Positions 9,111-17,846 are shown, counted from the stretch's first letter. The stretch is 64,000 nucleotides of DNA from DASVBE01 sp963770375 (GCA_963770375.1 CAVYPM010000006.1:1-64000), one strand, 5' to 3'. The notes: a model not told the origin generated them from the letters alone. A program made the numbers and translations.

Positions 9111-9721
9111 TCAGGGGCGGCTGACGGTAACCCCGGCGAGCAGCGTGTCGATGGCGGCGCGCACGTCACGGGCTGTCAGCTCGCGGTTGCCGGCCCCGGC
9201 GATCTGGTCGAAGAGCAGGCCGTCGATGAAGGCCGCGAAGTCGGCGGCACGCTGGTGGGGCTCAGGGACGCCCGCAGCCGGCGAAGCGGCCGGCGATCAC
9301 GGCCCTGATCGCGGCGCCGGTGGTCACCAGGGTCTGCCGGAGCTCGGGCCGGCGGGTTGCCTCCAGCGACAGTTCGTAGCGGGCCAGCTGGCGTTCCCGT
9401 CCGGCGGTGAGCCAGCTTTCGACGAGAGCGGCGGTCAGGGCGCCGAAGGCGCTCAGCTCGCTGGCCCGGGCGGCGGGGGCACGGCGGCGCTGTCCACGGC
9501 AGCTGTCACCAGGGCAGCCTGGCGAGCATGTCGGTGCTGGTCAGCTCGGCCAGCCGTTCGACCGTGGCCTGGAGCAGGGCCTGGCGGGTCCGGAAGTAGT
9601 ACGAGGCCGATCCCTCGGGCAGCCCGGCGGTCCGGTCGACGGCGCGATGGGTCAGCCCGCGCATGCCGTCCCGGGCGAGCGTGCTGATGGCCGCGTCGGC
9701 GATGAGGGCCCGCCGTGACAT
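9111..9721 (-). CDS. TetR-family transcriptional regulator, frameshifted
   Basis: The first 70 residues hold a TetR helix-turn-helix: AAISTLARDGMRGLTHRAVDR, then GLPEGSASYYFRTRQALL. The ligand-binding half continues in other frames (LVESWLTAGRERQLARYELS, then DFAAFIDGLLFDQIAGAGNRE), so indels are needed near 9505-9520 and near 9285. The gene is divergent from an FAD monooxygenase across 78 bases holding two matched inverted repeats, the usual layout of a repressor controlling itself and its neighbour. The ligand could be the monooxygenase substrate. Confidence 0.75.
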
Positions 9722-9730
9722 AGGTCTCCC

Positions 9731-9779
9731 TTGACATATCCGGTCTCTACAACTGTAGAGTGTCTCTACAAGTGTAGAG
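9731..9779. promoter_or_regulatory. Divergent promoter with two TetR-type operators
   Basis: Two copies of CTCTACA-N2-TGTAGAG, each with perfect 7-bp arms, lie at 9745-9760 and 9764-9779, centres 19 bp apart. A TTGACA at 9731-9736 with TGTAGA 17 bases later could be the monooxygenase promoter, so the first operator would cover its -10. The sites fit dimer binding by the divergent TetR protein. Confidence 0.75.
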
Positions 9780-9799
9780 GATCGGGAGGCGGGTGTCTC

Positions 9800-10898
9800 A
9801 TGAAAGCGGTCATCATCGGCGGCGGGATCGCCGGGCTGGCGTCAGCGCTGGCGCTGACCCGCCGTGGCTGGCAGGTAGAGGTCTTCGAGCGCGCCCCCGA
9901 GTTCACCGAGATCGGCGCCGGCCTGAGCCTGTGGCCCAATGCGCTGCGCGCACTGGACGCACTGGGGGTCGGCGAGGTGGTCCGCGGCCGGGCCGTGCTG
10001 CAGGGGGCGGTGGGTATCCGGGATCCCGCCGGGCGGTGGCTATCCCGCACTGACACCGCGGACCTGGAGCGCCGTTTCGGGCTGACGGCGATGATCCATC
10101 GCGCTGACCTGCTGGCCGTGCTGCGCGCTGCGGTCCCGGAGGGCGTGCTGCGGCCCGGGACGCTGGTGAGCGAGGTCCGGGCCGACGGCACGGTGACGCA
10201 CTCCGGGGGTGAGTGCCGGGCCGATCTGGTCGTCGGCGCCGACGGGGTGAACAGCGCCACCCGCCAGTCGGTGTGGCCGGACTCCCCGGCGCCCCGCTAC
10301 GCCGGCTACACCAGCTGGCGGATGGTCTGCCCGCCCGTGCCGGTCACGGAAATGTCGGAGTGGTGGGGGCGAGGCGAGCGATTCGGCTATGCGCCGCTCC
10401 CGGACGGGCGGATCTACGTGTTACGCCACGGCCAATGCCCCGGAGGGCGCCAGCGACGGGGGGCTGCCCGAACTGCGCCGCCGGTTCGGCGGCTGGCATC
10501 ACCCGATCCCGGCGCTGCTGGAGGCGGCGGATCCCGGCTCGGTGCTCCATCACGACCTGTACGAGCTGCCTGCGCTGACGACCTACACGTCCGGCGCCGT
10601 GGTGCTGGCGGGGGACGCCGCCCACGCCATGACCCCGAACCTCGGGCAGGGAGCCTGCCAGGCCCTCGAGGACGCTGTCGTGCTCGGCAACGTGATGGCC
10701 AGCGGCGACGGGCTTACCGCCTACGACCGGCAGCGCCGGCCGCGCACCCAGATGATCGCCCGCCGGTCGCGCCAGGTCGGCGCGGCCGCTCAGTGGGCGT
10801 CCCCGGCGGCGGTGAAGCTGCGTGACACCGCGCTGCGGCTGATGCCGTCCTCATCGTTCGCGCGGTCCGTGGCGCCGATTCTGGACTGGGCCGCCTGA
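9800..10898 (+). CDS. FAD-dependent monooxygenase, frameshifted
   Basis: The N-terminus has the dinucleotide-binding GGGIAGLASALAL, and ERAPEFTEIGAGLSLWPNA follows, typical of salicylate-hydroxylase-like class A flavoprotein monooxygenases. GADGVNSATRQ and the FAD-ribityl motif GDAAHAMTPNLGQGACQALED are present. The frame changes near 10423, where removing one T from GTGTTACG rejoins the protein, so an indel is likely. The product should hydroxylate an aromatic or similar compound using NAD(P)H and oxygen; the substrate is unknown. Control by the divergent TetR protein is expected. The start ATG lies after GGGAGG. Confidence 0.85.
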
Positions 10899-10940
10899 GC
10901 AGGGCGGGCCTCGGCAGGGCTAGCAGAGTAAGGAGGGGGC

Positions 10941-11942
10941 ATGCGGATTGAATCGTCGGTTACGAGTGTGTCGTGGATCCCGTCGGAGTCGGTCTCGGGC
11001 GTGTTCAAGACGGGTTACGCTATCGGCGCGAGCCGGTTTGACGACCCGCCGCCGGAGGTTCTCCGGGATCTGGACGCGCTGTATGCGCAGGAGGGGTTCC
11101 GGTTCGCCAACCGGCTGGCGGGCTGGATCGAGGTCGACGACGGCCGCATCACCGGCGCCGGGTACACCGGCCGCGGGTACATCTCCACCACGCGGTTCGG
11201 GTGGGGCCCGCAGCGGGAGGTGATGTTCCAGCCGGCGGCGTTCCCCGAGCTCAGGACTGAGCCGGAGATCACCGCCACGGCAGCCAGGTTCAGCCAGACC
11301 ACCGGCGGGCGCACGGGCGCCCCGATGCCGCGGCCGGTCAGCGGCAAGCCCTACTTCCAGTGGCTGGCGCCCACGGTGTGGACCACCCTGACCCTGACCG
11401 TCGGCACCGACGGGTCCGCCCGCTCAGAGATGACCGGCGCCAGCCTGTTCCCCCGCCACTGGGTCTATGACGACAAGGGCGAGCTGGTGGCCAAGTCCGG
11501 GCTGGCCAGTTTCCGCGACTGGCTGGCGACCGCGCACGGCGAGCACAGCCCGTGGGGCCACGAAGACACCGAGCCGCTGGTCACCGTGGCGGAAACCGCA
11601 CTCGAACGGCAGCTGTCGGCGGCCATCATGCGCGGCGGCGCCAGGCCCGCCGTGCGCAAGCTGGCCAAGGGCGCCGTGCTCACCGAGCAGGGCGAGTACG
11701 GCGACGACATCTACCTGCTGCTCGATGGCGTGCTCAGCATCTGGGTGAACGGCACCCAGGTCGGCGAGCTCGGCCCCGGCGCCGTGGTCGGGGAACGCGC
11801 CGCACTGGGCGACGGCCGCCGGACCGCCACCTTGCGCGCTGTCACCGGCTGCGTCGTCGCCGCCGCGGCCAGCAGCCAGGTCGACCGCGCCAGCCTGGCC
11901 AGCCTCGCCGAAGGCCACCACCGGGAGGACGCAGACAGCTAG
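10941..11942 (+). CDS. Cyclic nucleotide-binding domain protein with unknown N-terminal domain
   Basis: The C-terminal third is a cNMP-binding fold: KLAKGAVLTEQGEYGDDIYLLLDG, then VGELGPGAVVGERAALGDGRRTATLRAV. The last segment is the phosphate-binding cassette, with G-E-x-A-L and R-T-A-T. The first 220 residues are an unassigned domain (YAQEGFRFANRLAGWIEVDDGRI), with no recognisable helix-turn-helix or membrane segment. It may act as a nucleotide-controlled effector rather than a transcription factor. AAGGAGGGGG directly precedes the ATG. It follows the monooxygenase by 42 bases and may be co-transcribed. Confidence 0.8.
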   Translation: MRIESSVTSVSWIPSESVSGVFKTGYAIGASRFDDPPPEVLRDLDALYAQEGFRFANRLAGWIEVDDGRITGAGYTGRGYISTTRFGWGPQREVMFQPAAFPELRTEPEITATAARFSQTTGGRTGAPMPRPVSGKPYFQWLAPTVWTTLTLTVGTDGSARSEMTGASLFPRHWVYDDKGELVAKSGLASFRDWLATAHGEHSPWGHEDTEPLVTVAETALERQLSAAIMRGGARPAVRKLAKGAVLTEQGEYGDDIYLLLDGVLSIWVNGTQVGELGPGAVVGERAALGDGRRTATLRAVTGCVVAAAASSQVDRASLASLAEGHHREDADS

Positions 11943-11955
11943 CCAGCCAGCACAG

Positions 11956-12978
11956 CTAGTGGCCCTGGTAGGCGCGGGCCACCTCGCGGAGGCGGGCGTG
12001 GGTGCCGCGCATGGCGGCCGGGCCGCTGGCGGGCAGGTAGTCCTTGCGCAGCTTGGCCACCGAGGTGTAGTTCGTGTCGACCACGTTGGCCAGCGGCGCC
12101 TCGACCGCCTGGGAAAGGAACTGGTAGGCGTCCAGCGCGGACAGGCCGTAGTCGCCGGCCACCCACTGGACCAGGTCCAGCTGCGCGACCCGGAACGCGT
12201 CCTCCAGCGGCCGGGCCGAGCCGGTGGACATCAGGTGGGTGTCGGACTCGAGCCGCGGCCACGGCGTGGGCACGCCCTTGATCAGGTCGACGATCAGCAC
12301 CGTGTTCATCGCGCACTCGACGGCCACGCCGCAGGTCTCGCCCTCGCCCTGGCGGGCGTGCCCGTCACCGATGGACAGCAGCGCGCCCTCGACGTTGACG
12401 CCCAGGTAGCAGGTCACCCCGGCGCGCATCTCCGGGGTGTCCATGTTGCCGCCGAACGCGTCCGGCACCAGCGCGGAGCGGACCTCCAGGTTGGCCGGGG
12501 CCACGCCGACCGTGCCGTGCATCGGGTTCAGCGGCAGCTCGGCGGTGAAGTCACTGTCCTTCGCGGTGAACTGGCACAGTCCCTTGTCCCGGTCGAGCTC
12601 CCAGATCCACACCACCTCGGGCAATGGGTCCTGCAGGGTGGCGGTCAGGTGCGTCGAGGTGAGCGCGCCGAACAGCGGCACCGTGGTGGACGCGGCCCAG
12701 CTGCGGGCCGGCTCCAGCGACACGAAGTGCACCGCGACCGTGTCCCCGGGCTCGGCGCCCTCCACCCAGAACGGCCCGGTCTGCGGGTTCAGGAACGGGA
12801 ACTCGCAGACCTGCGAGACCAGATCGGAAGCGCTGCGCACCCGCCCGGCGAAGCAGTCCTCGGTCCACAGCTCGCAGACCGTGCCCGGGGTGATCCTGGC
12901 CACCGGCGGCGCCCCGCCGAAGGTCCACGCGTACTGCCCGGCGTCCGGCCGGAACGCCAGCACCTGCGGATCACTCAT
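11956..12978 (-). CDS. Acetamidase/formamidase family protein
   Basis: The 340-residue protein matches the FmdA/AmdA family throughout. It has EPGDTVAVHFVSLEP near residue 80, NPMHGTVGVAP, FGGNMDTPEMRAGVTCYLGV and LLSIGDGHARQGEGE. The His/Asp/Glu residues in these segments are the likely metal site. The family hydrolyses formamide or acetamide to ammonia and the acid in the cytoplasm. GGAGGGG lies just upstream of the chosen ATG. That ATG overlaps the GntR stop (ATGA), which makes it the last gene of the BMC operon and suggests its amide substrate is tied to amine catabolism. Confidence 0.9.
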   Translation of the reverse strand: MSDPQVLAFRPDAGQYAWTFGGAPPVARITPGTVCELWTEDCFAGRVRSASDLVSQVCEFPFLNPQTGPFWVEGAEPGDTVAVHFVSLEPARSWAASTTVPLFGALTSTHLTATLQDPLPEVVWIWELDRDKGLCQFTAKDSDFTAELPLNPMHGTVGVAPANLEVRSALVPDAFGGNMDTPEMRAGVTCYLGVNVEGALLSIGDGHARQGEGETCGVAVECAMNTVLIVDLIKGVPTPWPRLESDTHLMSTGSARPLEDAFRVAQLDLVQWVAGDYGLSALDAYQFLSQAVEAPLANVVDTNYTSVAKLRKDYLPASGPAAMRGTHARLREVARAYQGH

Positions 12979-13847
12979 GGTGTGCCCCTCCACCTCATGG
13001 GCCGGCCACCGCGGCCGTCCACTCGCGGCCCGGGTAACCGGGCTAACTCTGACTGACGTCCCCCGTTGTCGGCAAGCTGGTCGATCTGGGCCCGCTCGGC
13101 CCGGGTCCGGAACGTCACCCGGGTGCGGTCGGCCCGGAACAGGTCCTGGGAGAACTCGAACGGCACCCCCGCCGACGTGCTGGACGTCCGGGTGATGGCG
13201 AGCAGCGGGGTGCCCGGCGCGACCCCGAGCAGGCTGGCCTCGTCGGCGGTGGCCCCCACCACCTCCAGGTGCTCGACCACGTCGGCCGGCCGGATCCCGT
13301 ACCGGTCCTCCAGCAGCTCGTAGATCGACCCGCCGAGCGGCTGCTCCAGCAGGCCGGGGAAGGTCTCGGCGGGCAGCCGGACCCGCTCCAGCGAGATCGG
13401 GATCGAATCGGCCAGCCGGATCCGGGTGATGTCCAGCACCAGCGCGCCGGCCGGCAGCCCGAGCTGGGCCGCGGCCTGCTCGCCGGCCAGCGCGATCGTG
13501 GCGGACAGCACCCGGGTGCCCGCGGAGAAGCCCTGCCGCCGCAGGTACTCGGGCAGCCCGACGATGACCGACAGGTCCCGGTCCACCTTGGTGTGCGCGA
13601 CGAACGTGCCGCCGGTCCGGCCGGGCACCCGGCGCACCGTGCCGGCCTGCGCCAGCACGGCGAGCACCTGCCGCAGGGTGGACCGGCTGACCGACAGCCG
13701 GGCGGCCAGTTCCCGCTCGGTGCCCAGCCGGTCACCGGGGCGCAGCGCGGCCGACGAGATCAGGTCCAGCAGCCGGACCCGGGCGTCCTCGGCCGCCGAC
13801 GACTCGGGGCCGTGGTGCTGGTGCGGATGCGGGGGGTTCTGGGTCAC
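12975..13847 (-). CDS. GntR/HutC-type transcriptional regulator of the BMC operon
   Basis: Residues about 20-85 form a winged helix (LRPGDRLGTERELAARLSVSR, then STLRQVLAVLAQAGTVRRVPG). The remainder is a UTRA-type effector domain (FSAGTRVLSATIALAGEQAA, LLGVAPGTPLLAITRTS, PFEFSQDLFRADRTRVTFR). It therefore belongs to the HutC subfamily, which usually senses the substrate or an intermediate of the pathway it controls. The GTG start overlaps the SDR stop (GTGA) and its own stop overlaps the acetamidase start. Co-transcription with the operon implies autoregulation. Confidence 0.9.
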   Translation of the reverse strand: MTQNPPHPHQHHGPESSAAEDARVRLLDLISSAALRPGDRLGTERELAARLSVSRSTLRQVLAVLAQAGTVRRVPGRTGGTFVAHTKVDRDLSVIVGLPEYLRRQGFSAGTRVLSATIALAGEQAAAQLGLPAGALVLDITRIRLADSIPISLERVRLPAETFPGLLEQPLGGSIYELLEDRYGIRPADVVEHLEVVGATADEASLLGVAPGTPLLAITRTSSTSAGVPFEFSQDLFRADRTRVTFRTRAERAQIDQLADNGGRQSELARLPGPRVDGRGGRPMRWRGTP

Positions 13848-14623
13848 CCCATGGCCTCGAGCGATTCCGGGATGATCTGGCCGCCGTCCACCACCAGGGT
13901 CTGCCCGGTGATGTAACCGGCCTCGTCGCTGGCGAAGAACAGCGCGGCCGCGGCGATGTCGGCCACGCTGCCCAGGTGGCCGAGCGGGATCGCGGCCTCC
14001 ATCCCGGCGATGTACTCCGCGCCCATGTCGGCCAGGCCCTCGGTGGCGATATTGCCCGGCATGATCGCGTTGACCGTGATCTTCTGCCTGGCCAGCTCGA
14101 GCGCGGCGGACTTCAGGAAGCCGAGCTGGCCGGCCTTGCTCGCGCCGTACGCGGTCCAGCCGCTGAACCCGGTCACCGGGCCGGTGATCGACGAGGTCAC
14201 GATGACCCGGCCGTGCCCGGACGCGGCCAGCGCGGGCAGCGCCGACTGGACCACGTAGAACGTGCCCTTCAGGTTGATGGACAGCACCTCGTCCAGCTCG
14301 GCCGGGGTCATCTCGGCCAGCGGCGCGGCCGGGAACACGCCTGCGTTGGCGCACACCACGTCGAGGCTGCCGCCGTGCCGGTCCTGGGTCTGCGCGACCA
14401 CCTCCGCGCAGCTGTCCGGGTCGGCGACGTCGCCGTGCAGGTAGCTGACCGGCCCGCCGCCGATCGCGGTCAGCTCGGCCGCGGTCTGCTCGCCCAGCCC
14501 GGCGTGCCGGCCGGTGATCGCGACCTGCGCGCCCTGCGCCGCGAAGGCCGCCGCGATTCCCTTCCCGATGCCCTTGGTGCCGCCGGTGACCAGCACCGAG
14601 CGCCCGCTGATGGACGTGAACAT
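13844..14623 (-). CDS. SDR dehydrogenase, likely 1-amino-2-propanol/aminoacetone type
   Basis: This 259-residue short-chain dehydrogenase has the cofactor motif TGGTKGIG at 13-20, CANAG at 91-95, catalytic Ser near 144, and Tyr159 with Lys163 in YGASK. In the RMM-type compartment loci of Mycobacterium and Rhodococcus an SDR interconverts aminoacetone and 1-amino-2-propanol. Gene position next to the kinase and shell genes supports that role here, by inference. AGGGAGG precedes the ATG. A 42-base spacer rich in GTTGTT separates it from the kinase stop. Confidence 0.88.
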   Translation of the reverse strand: MFTSISGRSVLVTGGTKGIGKGIAAAFAAQGAQVAITGRHAGLGEQTAAELTAIGGGPVSYLHGDVADPDSCAEVVAQTQDRHGGSLDVVCANAGVFPAAPLAEMTPAELDEVLSINLKGTFYVVQSALPALAASGHGRVIVTSSITGPVTGFSGWTAYGASKAGQLGFLKSAALELARQKITVNAIMPGNIATEGLADMGAEYIAGMEAAIPLGHLGSVADIAAAALFFASDEAGYITGQTLVVDGGQIIPESLEAMG

Positions 14624-14665
14624 GGCCGCCTCCCTAGACGAACGACAACAACAACGAACAACGGA

Positions 14666-15658
14666 CTATGGCGAAGAGGTCGTGACCAGGTATCGCTCGG
14701 CCAGCTCGCACGCGCCCTGGGTGAAGTCCGCGCCGAGCTCGAGCGCCGAGTCGGCGAACCGGTGCGAGCCGACCCAGGAAACCAGCTGCAGCCGGCGCAG
14801 CAGCACGAACGTGGGGATCTCGGCCTCGTCGTCGGCGGGCAGCGGCAGCACGCTGCGGTAGCCGCGCAGCCAGGCGTCGGTCAGCGCGGGCACCCGCGGG
14901 TCGTGCTCGATGAAGCTCAGCGACGCGCCGATGTCGAACAGGAACCAGCCGAAGCCGCAGTCGTCGAAGTCGATGACCGCGATGTCCGGGCCGCTGACCA
15001 GCAGGTTGGCCAGCCGCATGTCGGCGTGGATGAGCCCGAACCGGTCCGGGCCCTGGCCGAACCGGCGCAGCCGCGCCTCGATCAGCGCGGCCGCGCGGCC
15101 GAGCACATCGGCCTCGGCCGGGCCCACGCCGATGCCGTCCTGCCAGCGGCCCCACCGCGGGGTGGCGCCCACCATGCAGTCGAAGTCCCAGCGGAACCGG
15201 CGGAACGAGGCCGGCCGGGCCCAGCCGCGCGCGTGCCGGTGCATCCGCGCGCAGATCCCGCCCAGCAGCTCGAACTTCTCGGCCAGCTGGTCCTCGGGCG
15301 GCTCGGTGCCGGGCACGAACTCGAACAGCACGGTCTGCCGGGTGGTCCCGTCCAGGCTGATGTCGACCACCTGCCGGCCGTCCGGCGCGCGGAACACCGC
15401 CGGGGTGCGCAGCACCTCGTCCCGGCGCAGTGCCTGCAGCCAGGCCAGCTCGGACTCCACCGCGCCGGGCGGGTGGTAGCCGGTGCGGTGCACCCGCAGC
15501 ACGGCGACCCGCCCGTCCGCCGGGTCGTCCACCCGGTAGGTGGCGTTCTCGGACAGGCTGAGCAGGGACAGCTCCGCCTGCCGGGAGAACCCGAACGGCG
15601 CCAGCGCGGCGTGCGCGAACGGGTCGTAGCCCCGGAGGATCTCCGCTGGCGTGGTCAC
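14666..15658 (-). CDS. Phosphotransferase family kinase, likely amino-alcohol kinase of the BMC
   Basis: This 330-residue APH/choline-kinase-fold protein has the Brenner motif HADMRLANL at 211-219 and the metal-binding IDFDD at 229-233. Both catalytic Asp residues are present. In aminoacetone-utilization compartments the equivalent enzyme phosphorylates 1-amino-2-propanol with ATP, making the substrate for the PLP lyase. The GTG start overlaps the stop of the preceding shell gene (GTGA), so shell and enzyme synthesis are coupled. No encapsulation helix is obvious at either end. Confidence 0.9.
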   Translation of the reverse strand: MTTPAEILRGYDPFAHAALAPFGFSRQAELSLLSLSENATYRVDDPADGRVAVLRVHRTGYHPPGAVESELAWLQALRRDEVLRTPAVFRAPDGRQVVDISLDGTTRQTVLFEFVPGTEPPEDQLAEKFELLGGICARMHRHARGWARPASFRRFRWDFDCMVGATPRWGRWQDGIGVGPAEADVLGRAAALIEARLRRFGQGPDRFGLIHADMRLANLLVSGPDIAVIDFDDCGFGWFLFDIGASLSFIEHDPRVPALTDAWLRGYRSVLPLPADDEAEIPTFVLLRRLQLVSWVGSHRFADSALELGADFTQGACELAERYLVTTSSP

Positions 15659-16302
15659 GGCCCGCGCCCTTCCAGGCTGGCCAGCAGGTTCTCGATCGCG
15701 GTCCGGGCCCGGCCCACGCCGTCGCTGGTCCCGGCGATGTAGACCCGGCCGGACGCGCCGATCATGGTCACGTCGACCAGCGTGTTCCCCGGCTCGGCCC
15801 GCTCCGCCTCGTTGGCCGCCACCGCGGCGAACAGGGCCGGCGCCATCTCGCAGATCAGCAGGGACTGTCCGGGCAGCAGCATGGACGCCTGCCGGGACCG
15901 GTTGATCACTACCGCCTGCTGGTCGGTCACGTCCTCGATGACGTCGCTGTACAGCAGCCGCGGGGCCAGCTGGTCGGCCGGGCTGCGGCCGATCCCGGCC
16001 AGGATGGCCTGGCCGGCCTTCGCCACCTCGGCGGCGTCCCGGGAGTGCACCTCGAGCACGCCGAACTGCCGCTCGACGAACAGGATCCCCGGCTCGCATT
16101 CCGGCGCGGCGCGCAGCGCCAGGTCGGTCACCCGCTCGATGGCCAGCCCCGGCGCCACCTCGACGATCAGCGCGTGGTCGCCTTCCAGCGGCGGGTAGCC
16201 GCGGGCCCGGGTGGGCGTGCCCAGGTACGCCGCGAACTGCCGGCGCAGCCCCGCGATCGGCAGGTAGACCCGCAGTTCGACGCTGGTGGCGAGAGCCGTC
16301 AC
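15655..16302 (-). CDS. Tandem-domain BMC shell protein (BMC-T), copy 2
   Basis: The 215 residues contain two BMC folds. The first ends in CEPGILFVERQFGVLEVHSRD. The second has LLPGQSLLICEMAPALFAAVAANEAERA, then VTMIGASGRVYIAGTSDGVG. Such proteins form trimers that look like hexagonal tiles, often with a wide central pore. The copy at 17242 has the same architecture (ILVVERQFGYLELHG, MIGATGRVYLSGREDDV), so they are paralogues. This copy is intact. Its ATG overlaps the BMC-H stop (ATGA). Confidence 0.9.
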   Translation of the reverse strand: MTALATSVELRVYLPIAGLRRQFAAYLGTPTRARGYPPLEGDHALIVEVAPGLAIERVTDLALRAAPECEPGILFVERQFGVLEVHSRDAAEVAKAGQAILAGIGRSPADQLAPRLLYSDVIEDVTDQQAVVINRSRQASMLLPGQSLLICEMAPALFAAVAANEAERAEPGNTLVDVTMIGASGRVYIAGTSDGVGRARTAIENLLASLEGRGP

Positions 16303-16577
16303 TCCGCGACCAGGAAATGCCTGCCCAGCTCGGCGTGCGGACGCGGGATCACGTGCACCGAGACCAGCTCGCCCACGGTGCCCGCGGTCTCCGCGCCGGC
16401 CTCGGTGGCCGCCTTGACCGCGCCCACGTCACCGGCCACGACCACGGCGACCAGCCCGTCGCCGACCTCCTGCCGTCCGATGATCGTCACGTTGGCCGCC
16501 TTGACCATCGCGTCGGCGGCGGCCAGCGCCGCCACGTAGCCCTTCGTCTCGATCATCCCGAGCGCGTTCTGTGCCAT
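16299..16577 (-). CDS. Hexameric BMC shell protein (BMC-H)
   Basis: A single BMC domain of 92 residues opens with NALGMIETKGYVAALAAADAM, the family's defining N-terminus. VTIIGRQEVGDGLVAVVVAGDV and AVKAATEAGAE follow, and the tail VHVIPRPHAELGRHFL is the usual end of a BMC-H. Six copies form the flat hexagon that makes most of the facets; the pore loop lies around RQEVGDG. The gene sits between BMC-P and the second BMC-T and overlaps the latter's start. Confidence 0.96.
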   Translation of the reverse strand: MAQNALGMIETKGYVAALAAADAMVKAANVTIIGRQEVGDGLVAVVVAGDVGAVKAATEAGAETAGTVGELVSVHVIPRPHAELGRHFLVAE

Positions 16578-16645
16578 CGGTCGTTCCTCCCTGTCCCCCG
16601 GCCGCCTCGCCGGACGCGGATTTTAGGATTACGAAGTTTGCGGCC

Positions 16646-16921
16646 CTAGCCGGGTGCCTGATCCGCGGTGCCGTCCGGTGCGGATGGCTCGTCGACCGAG
16701 CCGATGATGAGCGCGTCCACCGGCGGCTTATCGGGCAGCCAGCCGGACGCGACCGAGCCCTGCGCGATCAGCACCCGCTCGCCCAGGCCGCTGCCGAGCA
16801 CGTCGAAGGCCACCAGCCGGTCCCCCGAGCCGGTCACCTCGACCTCGAGGAACGCGCCGCTGGGCAGGCCGCTGATCCGCTTGGTGGACCACACGTTGCC
16901 CACCACCACCGCTTGCAGCAT
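16646..16921 (-). CDS. Pentameric BMC vertex protein (BMC-P, EutN/CcmL family)
   Basis: The 91-residue product begins MLQAVVVGNVWSTKRI, typical of EutN/CcmL proteins. It continues with LVAFDVLGSGLGERVLIAQGS and DALIIGSVD, the two conserved strands around the pentamer pore. Pentamers cap the vertices of the shell. The start ATG shares a base with the stop of the preceding small gene (TGATG). A 68-base gap containing TTTTAGGATTACGA separates it from BMC-H. Confidence 0.95.
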   Translation of the reverse strand: MLQAVVVGNVWSTKRISGLPSGAFLEVEVTGSGDRLVAFDVLGSGLGERVLIAQGSVASGWLPDKPPVDALIIGSVDEPSAPDGTADQAPG

Positions 16922-17245
16922 CACCGCTCCTTCTGCACGGGGACCCCGAGGGCCCGCGCCTTGTCCCTGGCCAGCGGGGTCAGCACGGCCCGCGGGCCGA
17001 GCACGAGCGCCGCGCCGTCCCGGGCCGCGGCGGCCACCATGCGCTCGGTCACCGCGCCCTTCTCGACCCGCTGGACCGTCCCGGTCCCGTTTCCGTGAGC
17101 CCGCCGCGGCGGCGGGCAGCGCGTCCCGCAGCGCCTCGCGGACCAGGGCGCGGAGCTCGTCGCGGAGGACCTCGCGGACCAGCGCGCGCAGCTCGTCCGG
17201 TCCGGGCAGGCCGGTGCCGGGCAGGCCGTTCCCTGACGGGGTCAC
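16921..17245 (-). CDS. Small BMC-associated protein with repeated amphipathic helix, frameshifted
   Basis: After a Gly/Pro-rich start the N-terminus has two near-identical 12-residue units, DELRALVREVLR and DELRALVREALR, which would form one amphipathic helix of the type that targets cargo to BMC shells. The C-terminal half, in another frame, reads VEKGAVTERMVAAAARDGA, then LVLGPRAVLTPLARDKARAL, resembling the N-terminal region of EutQ-like and related BMC proteins. A one-base shift near 17090-17110 separates them. The GTG overlaps the upstream BMC-T stop. Its function is unknown; it may link cargo to shell. Confidence 0.7.
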
Positions 17246-17843
17246 CGGAGTGACTCCAGCAGCCCGGTGACCGCCTCGGCGGCCTGCCGGACGTCGTCCT
17301 CCCGGCCGGACAGGTACACCCGGCCGGTCGCGCCGATCATCCGGTAGTCGACGACCTTGATCTGCGCGGCCTTCTCCGCCTCGTTGGCGGCCAGGATCGC
17401 GTACGACGCGGGCTGCACTCCAGCACGAACAGCGACTCGCCGGGCAGCACCATCGAGCCGAGCTTGTTCCTGTTGACCAGGAACGCGTGCTGCGCGTCCA
17501 CCCGGGTGATGGTTTCCGCAGCAAGCACCGTGGGCGGTGTGGCGCTGTCCGCGGTGGCGCCGAGCGCGGCCAGCACCGCGCTGCTGGCCGCCTTCACCGC
17601 GTCGGTGCTGCCGTGCAGTTCCAGGTAGCCGAACTGGCGCTCGACCACCAGGATGCCGGCCTGCACGTCGGCCTCCTTGACCGCGACGTCGGTCAGCGGC
17701 TCGATGTCCAGGCCCGGCGCGATCTCGATGACCTGGGCCGCCATCCGCTGCCGCGGCGGCCGCCCGCGCACCCAGCTGCCCAGGTAGCACATGGTCTGCG
17801 GCTGGAGCTGGTCCAGGAAGATGAACGATCGCAGCTCGGCCAT
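17242..17843 (-). CDS. Tandem-domain BMC shell protein (BMC-T), copy 1, frameshifted
   Basis: Two BMC domains are readable. The first contains ILVVERQFGYLELHGSTDAV, and the second LGSMVLPGESLFVLE, then YAILAANEAEKAAQIKV and MIGATGRVYLSGREDDV. One C is missing from what should be CCC near 17418 (TGC AGC CC. GCG), which breaks the frame in the second domain. It is the paralogue of the intact BMC-T at 15655. The start lies 3 bases after the aldehyde dehydrogenase stop. Confidence 0.85.
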
Positions 17844-17846
17844 GCC

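Noticed and set aside
12975..14354. GntR protein extended by 170 residues upstream
   Set aside because: The extra residues are a shifted reading of the SDR gene; the GTG overlapping the SDR stop starts just before the winged helix.
14666..16099. Kinase gene extended upstream into the BMC-T region
   Set aside because: The extension is the shifted frame of the shell protein; the GTG overlapping the BMC-T stop gives a normal APH-length protein.
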